From the NCBI GenBank assembly GCA_024860865.1, contig JACRDV010000119.1, positions 1 through 8,896 on the forward strand: a DNA stretch of 8,896 nt, given 5' to 3'. Position numbers and translations under genes: made by a program. Source of the DNA: JACRDV01 sp024860865 [NCBI: Methanobacteriota archaeon] (GTDB lineage: Archaea > JACRDV01). The notes beneath the pieces are model-generated. The model was not told where the DNA came from. It worked only from the letters and a program-made list of their open reading frames with translations, and did not search any database. Positions 5,673-8,896 of this stretch are shown piece after piece (the first letter of the stretch is position 1; each line of letters begins with the position of its first letter).

Positions 5673-6479
5673 CTAAATTACACATACATGGCCGTATTCT
5701 AATTGTGAAACATCAGTGATAGTAGGATTCTCTCCACACACAGGGCATTTCGGATCTTTATTGATCTGAAATTCGTTAAAAGCCATGTTAATTGCATCAT
5801 AAATCAATAATCTACCTTTGAGAAGAGTTCCTATTTTCAATATGTACTTTAGAACTTCAGTCGATTGTATTAGCGCAATAGTGCCCGGGACAGTTCCCAA
5901 AACTCCGCCTTCTTGGCAGGATGGAATCAATCCTTCTGGGGGCTGTTCCGGGAAAATACATCTATAGCAAGGTGTTTCGCCAGGTATAATTGTGGTGACT
6001 TGTCCTTCAAACCTAAAGACACTACCGTGGAATATTGGCTTCTTTTGAATTACACATGCATCATTTATTAAAAACCTAGTTGGAAAATTATCAGACCCAT
6101 CGAGAACGGCATCATAATCTTTTATTATATCAAAAACATTTTTGGGAGTGACCATAGTTTGAAAAGTTTCAACTTTCACATTTGGATTTAAACTTTCTAT
6201 GAATTCTTTGGCAGATTCAGTTTTTGGTTTTCCAATATCTTTAGTTAAATGAATGACCTGCCTTTGGAGATTACTTACATCAACTTTATCAAAGTCTATG
6301 ACTCCAAGTGTTCCAATGCCGGCAGCTGCAAGATATATTAACGCTGGTGCACCAAGTCCGCCGGCACCAACTACTAAAATTTTGGCGCTCCTTAATTTCT
6401 TCTGACCCTTACCTCCAACTTCATTCAAAATTATTTGGCGACTGTATCTCTTAATCTCTTCTTCTGTGAATCCAAGCAT
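5673..6479 (-). CDS. ThiF/MoeB/HesA-family E1-like adenylyltransferase
   Basis: A 268-residue E1-like enzyme that activates the Gly-Gly C-terminus of a ubiquitin-like sulfur carrier as acyl-adenylate. The N-terminal YSRQIILNEVGGKGQ precedes the nucleotide loop GAGGLG (38-43). IDFDKVDVSNLQRQ (61-74) holds the ATP-contacting Asp and Arg, and Lys86 and Asp130 (DGSDNFPTR) are in place. Zinc ligands form two pairs, Cys171/Cys174 and Cys245/Cys248. Cys188 in PSCQEGG is the candidate catalytic cysteine used in sulfur transfer. There is no C-terminal rhodanese domain, unlike MoeZ or MOCS3, which may explain why a TusA-like gene follows. It begins 29 nt after the carrier gene, with GGGAG 4-5 nt before its ATG. 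It may also serve molybdopterin, tRNA thiolation or SAMP pathways, as archaeal UbaA does, but the operon argues for a dedicated role. Confidence 0.92.
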   Translation of the reverse strand: MLGFTEEEIKRYSRQIILNEVGGKGQKKLRSAKILVVGAGGLGAPALIYLAAAGIGTLGVIDFDKVDVSNLQRQVIHLTKDIGKPKTESAKEFIESLNPNVKVETFQTMVTPKNVFDIIKDYDAVLDGSDNFPTRFLINDACVIQKKPIFHGSVFRFEGQVTTIIPGETPCYRCIFPEQPPEGLIPSCQEGGVLGTVPGTIALIQSTEVLKYILKIGTLLKGRLLIYDAINMAFNEFQINKDPKCPVCGENPTITDVSQLEYGHVCVI

Positions 6480-6508
6480 TGAACTCCCTTATAAAAAATT
6501 TTAGATTA

Positions 6509-6790
6509 TTAACCTCCAGAAACAGCTGGTAAGATTGAAACTTCATCATTATCTTTAAGCGGCGTTTTTAAACCACCAGTAAGCCGAGTATCTTTTCCAT
6601 TTACAAAAACGTTTATAAACCTGCGAACTTTACCAGTTTTCTGGTCAATTAATCTTTCTTTGAAATCGTTTCCATATTTTGCAATGAGTTCTTCTACTAG
6701 CTGCTCGACCGTTGTTGCGTTTATATCGGTTTCTTTCTCTTGATTTGTTACAGCAGTCAAAACTGACGAGAAGCGCACTTTTACCGCCAG
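6509..6790 (-). CDS. CysO/MoaD/ThiS-family ubiquitin-like sulfur carrier ending in Gly-Gly; probable CTG start
   Basis: A small beta-grasp carrier of 93 residues when started at CTG 6790. It opens with strand VKVRF, has a helix LVEELIAKYG (31-40), then RRFINVFVNG (56-65) and TGGLKTPLKDNDEVSILPAV (71-90), and ends SGG. The C-terminal third is very close in pattern to mycobacterial CysO, which is also 93 residues and ends ILPAVAGG. The Gly-Gly end is where thiocarboxylate forms after E1 activation. Start choice: GGAGGG lies exactly 6 nt before the CTG, and the CTG restores residues MAVK of the first strand. The next in-frame start, GTG 6778, lies 18 nt from that site and would trim the strand. 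No ATG, GTG or TTG exists in frame upstream before the stop at 6827-6829. It is the first gene of the operon. Confidence 0.9.
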   Translation of the reverse strand: MAVKVRFSSVLTAVTNQEKETDINATTVEQLVEELIAKYGNDFKERLIDQKTGKVRRFINVFVNGKDTRLTGGLKTPLKDNDEVSILPAVSGG

Positions 6791-6796
6791 ATTTAA

Positions 6797-6802
6797 CCCT
6801 CC
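6797..6802 (-). promoter_or_regulatory. Shine-Dalgarno site pointing to a CTG start of the carrier gene
   Basis: GGAGGG on the minus strand is followed by TTAAAT and then CTG. Spacing to GTG 6778 would be 18 nt, too far. The site therefore decides for CTG. Confidence 0.6.
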
Positions 6803-6823
6803 ACGGCTCTCTGCATCGATAAA

Positions 6824-6840
6824 GTTTTAATAAATAAAAC
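6824..6840. promoter_or_regulatory. Promoter of the sulfur operon with overlapping dyad
   Basis: GTTTTA-ATAAA-TAAAAC is a perfect 6-bp inverted repeat with a 5-bp spacer. It covers TTTATTTA on the minus strand (6831-6838), a reasonable TATA box for the carrier gene with a predicted start near 6807, just upstream of the ribosome site. The minus-strand TATAATTTAAT at 6841-6851 is an alternative TATA element. A regulator bound to the dyad could block TBP. The sequence is AT-rich, so a chance dyad is possible. Confidence 0.38.
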
Positions 6841-6857
6841 ATTAAATTATACGTAAG

Positions 6858-6879
6858 AGTAATTTTAGAGCAAATTACT
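6858..6879. promoter_or_regulatory. Perfect 8-bp inverted repeat, probable operator next to TATA box
   Basis: AGTAATTT, spacer TAGAGC, AAATTACT: the arms are exact reverse complements. It ends 1 bp before TTATATAT, the likely TATA box of the plus-strand HTH-CBS gene, so it covers the TFB recognition position. It also lies upstream of the divergent sulfur operon promoter. It is a natural candidate for binding by the adjacent HTH protein; that link is inferred. Confidence 0.5.
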
Positions 6880-6880
6880 A

Positions 6881-6888
6881 TTATATAT
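6881..6888 (+). promoter_or_regulatory. TATA box of the HTH-CBS gene
   Basis: TTATATAT lies about 54 bp before the TTG start at 6942. The predicted transcript start is near 6910, leaving a leader of about 30 nt. Confidence 0.5.
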
Positions 6889-6941
6889 CATTTTTCTCAT
6901 AAAATATGACTGTGAGTAATAAAAATTAATGAGATGAGAAA

Positions 6942-7505
6942 TTGGCCGAAGAATTTGACCAAGAAGAAATTAAACGATTAAGAAGACAAGCAAATATAAC
7001 TCAAACTGAATTAGCAAAACGAGCAGGTGTAAGTCAGTCGTTAATTGCGCGGATAGAAGCAGGCACGCTCGATCCAAGACTTTCTACCTTTAAAAAAATA
7101 TTGGATGCGCTCAAGCAAGTTCAAGTTGAGAAAAAACGCAAAGTCGAGGAACTAATGAGCAGCCCAGTTATCTATGTTGGCCCGGATGATACTGTTGTTA
7201 AAGTTGCGCGATTGATGCAAAAAAATTCTATTTCCCAACTTCCAGTTTTAGACAAGGGAATTCAGGTAGGTAGTGTTTCAGAAACTAGCGTAATTAATAG
7301 GATAGCCACAGAAGGGGATCCAACTAGGCTTGTAAATCTAAAAGTAGGAGAAATAATGGAGGATCCCTTTCCAACAGTTAGTAAAACTGCTAACCTAGAT
7401 GTTGCAGTTTCATTATTGCGAAGTTCTCCTGCCGTATTAGTTGTAGATAAGGGGAGAGCAGTCGGAATAATTGCAAAAGCTGATGCAATCAAACTGTTGC
7501 GCTAA
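6942..7505 (+). CDS. XRE-family HTH regulator fused to two CBS domains
   Basis: A 187-residue archaeal-type regulator. Residues 9-62 form an HTH_3/XRE domain (QTELAKRAGVSQSLIARIEAG at 21-41 is the helix-turn-helix). Residues 69-125 and 136-187 are CBS domains (MSSPVIYVGPDDTV; MEDPFPTVSKTANLD), a pair that usually forms a Bateman module binding adenosyl ligands such as AMP, ATP or SAM. It probably senses such a ligand and controls transcription. It is divergent from the sulfur operon and separated from it by about 150 bp containing two dyads, so control of that operon and of itself is a reasonable inference; a SAM-type ligand would fit the context. The start is TTG 6942, the only start available after an in-frame TGA at 6930, with GAGATGA just upstream acting as a weak ribosome site. 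Confidence 0.88.
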   Translation: MAEEFDQEEIKRLRRQANITQTELAKRAGVSQSLIARIEAGTLDPRLSTFKKILDALKQVQVEKKRKVEELMSSPVIYVGPDDTVVKVARLMQKNSISQLPVLDKGIQVGSVSETSVINRIATEGDPTRLVNLKVGEIMEDPFPTVSKTANLDVAVSLLRSSPAVLVVDKGRAVGIIAKADAIKLLR

Positions 7506-7530
7506 TTTAGGATTTGAGCGTTAAGGCTAG

Positions 7531-7543
7531 TTTTTTAAAAATT
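7531..7543. terminator. Bidirectional T/A-tract terminator between convergent genes
   Basis: TTTTTTAAAAATT fills the 36-bp gap between the convergent HTH-CBS and zinc-ribbon genes. It gives a T6 run for the plus strand and a T5 run for the minus strand, so it can end both transcripts. Inferred from sequence. Confidence 0.45.
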
Positions 7544-7886
7544 ATCTTTGGGCTCTATTACACTCTGTACAGAAAATTGTATCAGCAGGCATTTCAGCTC
7601 CACAAAATTTGCATTGTTGTACTTGAACTTGAGGCTGAATCATTAGTCTCTCTCTTGGAGTAGCTCCGTATATTGCCCATCCTAAACCAATAATAGCAAT
7701 AATTGCTCCTAACAATTCCATATAGAGGGCTTGGCCATACTCAACCGTGGGTGAGCCATAAAAGCCGTAAATACCCGCCTTCTCCATTCCTGTTTGATAA
7801 ATTTGGATCGCTATTAAGCCGTATACAAATATCAATACGCCAATTGCAAGTAAAAACATGCCAAAACCGAAATATCCAGCGCGCAT
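7542..7886 (-). CDS. Two-helix membrane protein with C-terminal zinc ribbon
   Basis: A 114-residue protein of unknown function. Two hydrophobic segments (about residues 8-30 and 53-74) should span the membrane. They are joined by a short loop (QTGMEKAGIYGFYG) and followed by a Pro/Gln-rich linker at 84-91. The C-terminus is a zinc ribbon with Cys92, Cys95, Cys106 and Cys109 (CKFCG...CTECN). N- and C-termini are predicted on the same, probably cytoplasmic, side. Such small zinc-ribbon membrane proteins are common in archaea and mostly uncharacterised. The ATG at 7886 lies 12 nt after the SepCysS stop, so the two genes should share a transcript. A functional link to tRNA-bound cysteine synthesis is possible but unsupported beyond position. 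Confidence 0.75.
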   Translation of the reverse strand: MRAGYFGFGMFLLAIGVLIFVYGLIAIQIYQTGMEKAGIYGFYGSPTVEYGQALYMELLGAIIAIIGLGWAIYGATPRERLMIQPQVQVQQCKFCGAEMPADTIFCTECNRAQR

Positions 7887-7898
7887 AGATCCTCTCGA

Positions 7899-8896
7899 TT
7901 ATTGTTTTATATTAAATTCTTTTGTGTATTTTTCAACAATATCAAAAAAAGCATCGTGAAGGTTTGTCAATCCCTCTGAGCTTAGTCCATAAGTCGAAAG
8001 TTTAACATGCTTGCTCAATCCACGGTGTAATCCAATAAATCCGTGCTTCTCCATTTCTTCAGCCAAGAAGAATCCCTTGCGCTTATGGTGCTTTGAGATT
8101 TCCCAAAAAATTGGAGTTTCCAAATGAATCAAATGGTGGTTATGAGGTCTTTCTCCAATAATCATTATGCCTTGGATATTTTCTATTTCTTGTATAAACC
8201 ATCCGATTTTTTTTAACTCTTCACCCCAAGTTTTTGTGCGTTCTACCACATATGGAAATGATAACATTGAACTAATTAGTGGGATACCACCAACGCTGCA
8301 TCCAAAAACATTTGGAATTTTTTTTCCAAAGACTCGGCCAGTCCAATCTGGTTTTATTGTTGATGGAGCAAATGCCTTTTTTCCCCACTCATAAGAGGTT
8401 ATTAAAAAACCAAGCGGTCCCAGAGATGCCATTGATTTGTGAGCAGATATTGTCAAAAAATCAGCCTTAAAATCTCGCATATTAACTGGCATGACCCCGC
8501 CAGTATATGCTGCATTCACCATGTAAGGTATTCCATAATCCTCTGCTATTTTCCCAACTTCTTTTACTGGATTAAGATTGCCATAATATGGCTCAACGTG
8601 AGTTAAAACTAAGAGAGCTGGAAGTTTTTCACTTTGGCTTTTAACTTGTTCGATTTTTTCCACAAAGTCCTCTGTCCTCACTTTATATTCTGGATACCCT
8701 GTGTTCGTAGGTTCCACTAGTTGTAGGCCAGCCATTTCAGCAGCAATTGCGGTTGAATAATGGCATAAAGGATCTGCCACTATTATGTTTGTGTAGTCTT
8801 TTGATCCTTCAACTTTCAAGCTTTCGGCTATTGTTCTAACAACTGCGAATTGGGCTGCGCGGCATCCAAATGTATGTTCTGCGACATCTCCGCCAA
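7899..8896 (-). CDS. pscS: O-phospho-L-seryl-tRNA:Cys-tRNA synthase (SepCysS), N-terminus cut by window edge
   Basis: PLP enzyme that converts Sep-tRNA(Cys) to Cys-tRNA(Cys), the second step after SepRS. 331 residues are visible; the frame is open from 8894 and the TTG at 8819 is internal, not the start. The preceding visible residues GGDVAEHTFGCRAAQFAVVR belong to the family's conserved N-terminal part, and roughly 50-60 residues are missing. The PLP lysine is in SAHKSMASLGPLG (codon 8436-8438). FGCSVGG keeps the conserved cysteine implicated in persulfide or Fe-S chemistry. PHNHHLIHLETP and the C-terminal GLHRGLSKHVKLSTYGLS match SepCysS sequences as I remember them. The N-terminal C-x2-C pair lies outside the window, as does SepRS if linked. 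The zinc-ribbon membrane gene follows by 12 nt. Confidence 0.93.
   Translation of the reverse strand, partial: GGDVAEHTFGCRAAQFAVVRTIAESLKVEGSKDYTNIIVADPLCHYSTAIAAEMAGLQLVEPTNTGYPEYKVRTEDFVEKIEQVKSQSEKLPALLVLTHVEPYYGNLNPVKEVGKIAEDYGIPYMVNAAYTGGVMPVNMRDFKADFLTISAHKSMASLGPLGFLITSYEWGKKAFAPSTIKPDWTGRVFGKKIPNVFGCSVGGIPLISSMLSFPYVVERTKTWGEELKKIGWFIQEIENIQGIMIIGERPHNHHLIHLETPIFWEISKHHKRKGFFLAEEMEKHGFIGLHRGLSKHVKLSTYGLSSEGLTNLHDAFFDIVEKYTKEFNIKQ

Noticed and set aside
6795-6816. Seven-codon minus-strand leader frame over the carrier ribosome site
   Set aside because: No ribosome site of its own and too short to distinguish from chance, although it would end inside the carrier's translation start region.
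6645-6842. 65-codon minus-strand frame overlapping the sulfur-carrier gene
   Set aside because: It is out of frame with the clearly conserved carrier, rich in Arg/Cys and without family features.
7262-7492. Minus-strand open frame within the HTH-CBS gene
   Set aside because: Antisense shadow of two clear CBS domains.
8167-8470. Plus-strand open frames opposite SepCysS
   Set aside because: The minus-strand frame carries all SepCysS motifs including the PLP lysine; the plus-strand frames have no family features.
1-8896. tRNA, rRNA, CRISPR, transposase or integrase signatures
   Set aside because: None seen by eye: no cloverleaf-type T-loop sequences, no regularly spaced repeats, no transposase frames. 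A weak or degenerate RNA gene could have been missed.

Overview
The window looks like chromosomal DNA of an AT-rich archaeon. Evidence for this: a Sep-tRNA:Cys-tRNA synthase (SepCysS), an archaeal Thi4 thiazole synthase, an XRE-HTH/CBS regulator, TATA-box-like promoters about 25 bp before expected transcript starts, T-tract terminators, and TTG or CTG starts beside GGAGG-type ribosome sites. SepCysS is known from methanogens, Archaeoglobus and several uncultivated groups such as Bathyarchaeia. Bathyarchaeia or a relative is a reasonable guess, but the lineage cannot be fixed from this sequence alone. No rRNA, tRNA, CRISPR array or insertion sequence was seen.

Layout. 1-1184, minus: a JAMM/Mec-like metallopeptidase followed by thi4, which is cut by the window edge. 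1221-1310: divergent control region with repeated half-sites. 1311-2264, plus: an unrecognised protein with a distant TraB/Tiki/ChaN flavour. 2351-3173, minus: a short nucleotidyltransferase-like protein under an 18-bp perfect palindrome, with an overlapping 35-codon frame at its end. 3174-3582: mostly non-coding, with an orphan 55-codon frame and the terminator of the next operon. 3583-6790, minus: a tight five-gene sulfur operon encoding a CysO/MoaD-type sulfur carrier ending in Gly-Gly, a ThiF/MoeB-type E1, a TusA-like protein, a Cys-rich DUF483-like protein and a threonine-synthase-like PLP enzyme with a zinc ribbon. 6791-6941: divergent promoter region with two dyads. 6942-7505, plus: HTH + two CBS domains. 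7542-8896, minus: a two-helix zinc-ribbon membrane protein behind SepCysS, which is cut by the window edge.

How the genes fit together. The unifying theme is sulfur transfer. The carrier, E1, PLP enzyme and nearby JAMM peptidase match the logic of the actinobacterial CysO-MoeZ-CysM-Mec system and of the Wolinella HcyS/HcyF/HcyD system: the carrier C-terminus is adenylated and converted to a thiocarboxylate, a PLP enzyme places the sulfur on an activated amino acid, and the JAMM peptidase releases cysteine or homocysteine. Here the PLP enzyme is of the threonine-synthase lineage rather than CysM, and TusA-like and DUF483-like proteins are added. SepCysS, a separate tRNA-bound route from O-phosphoserine to cysteine, and Thi4, which carries Cys at the sulfur-donor position, flank this operon. 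The most interesting hypothesis is an archaeal thiocarboxylate-dependent cysteine or homocysteine pathway that includes the DUF483-like protein and coexists with tRNA-dependent cysteine synthesis.
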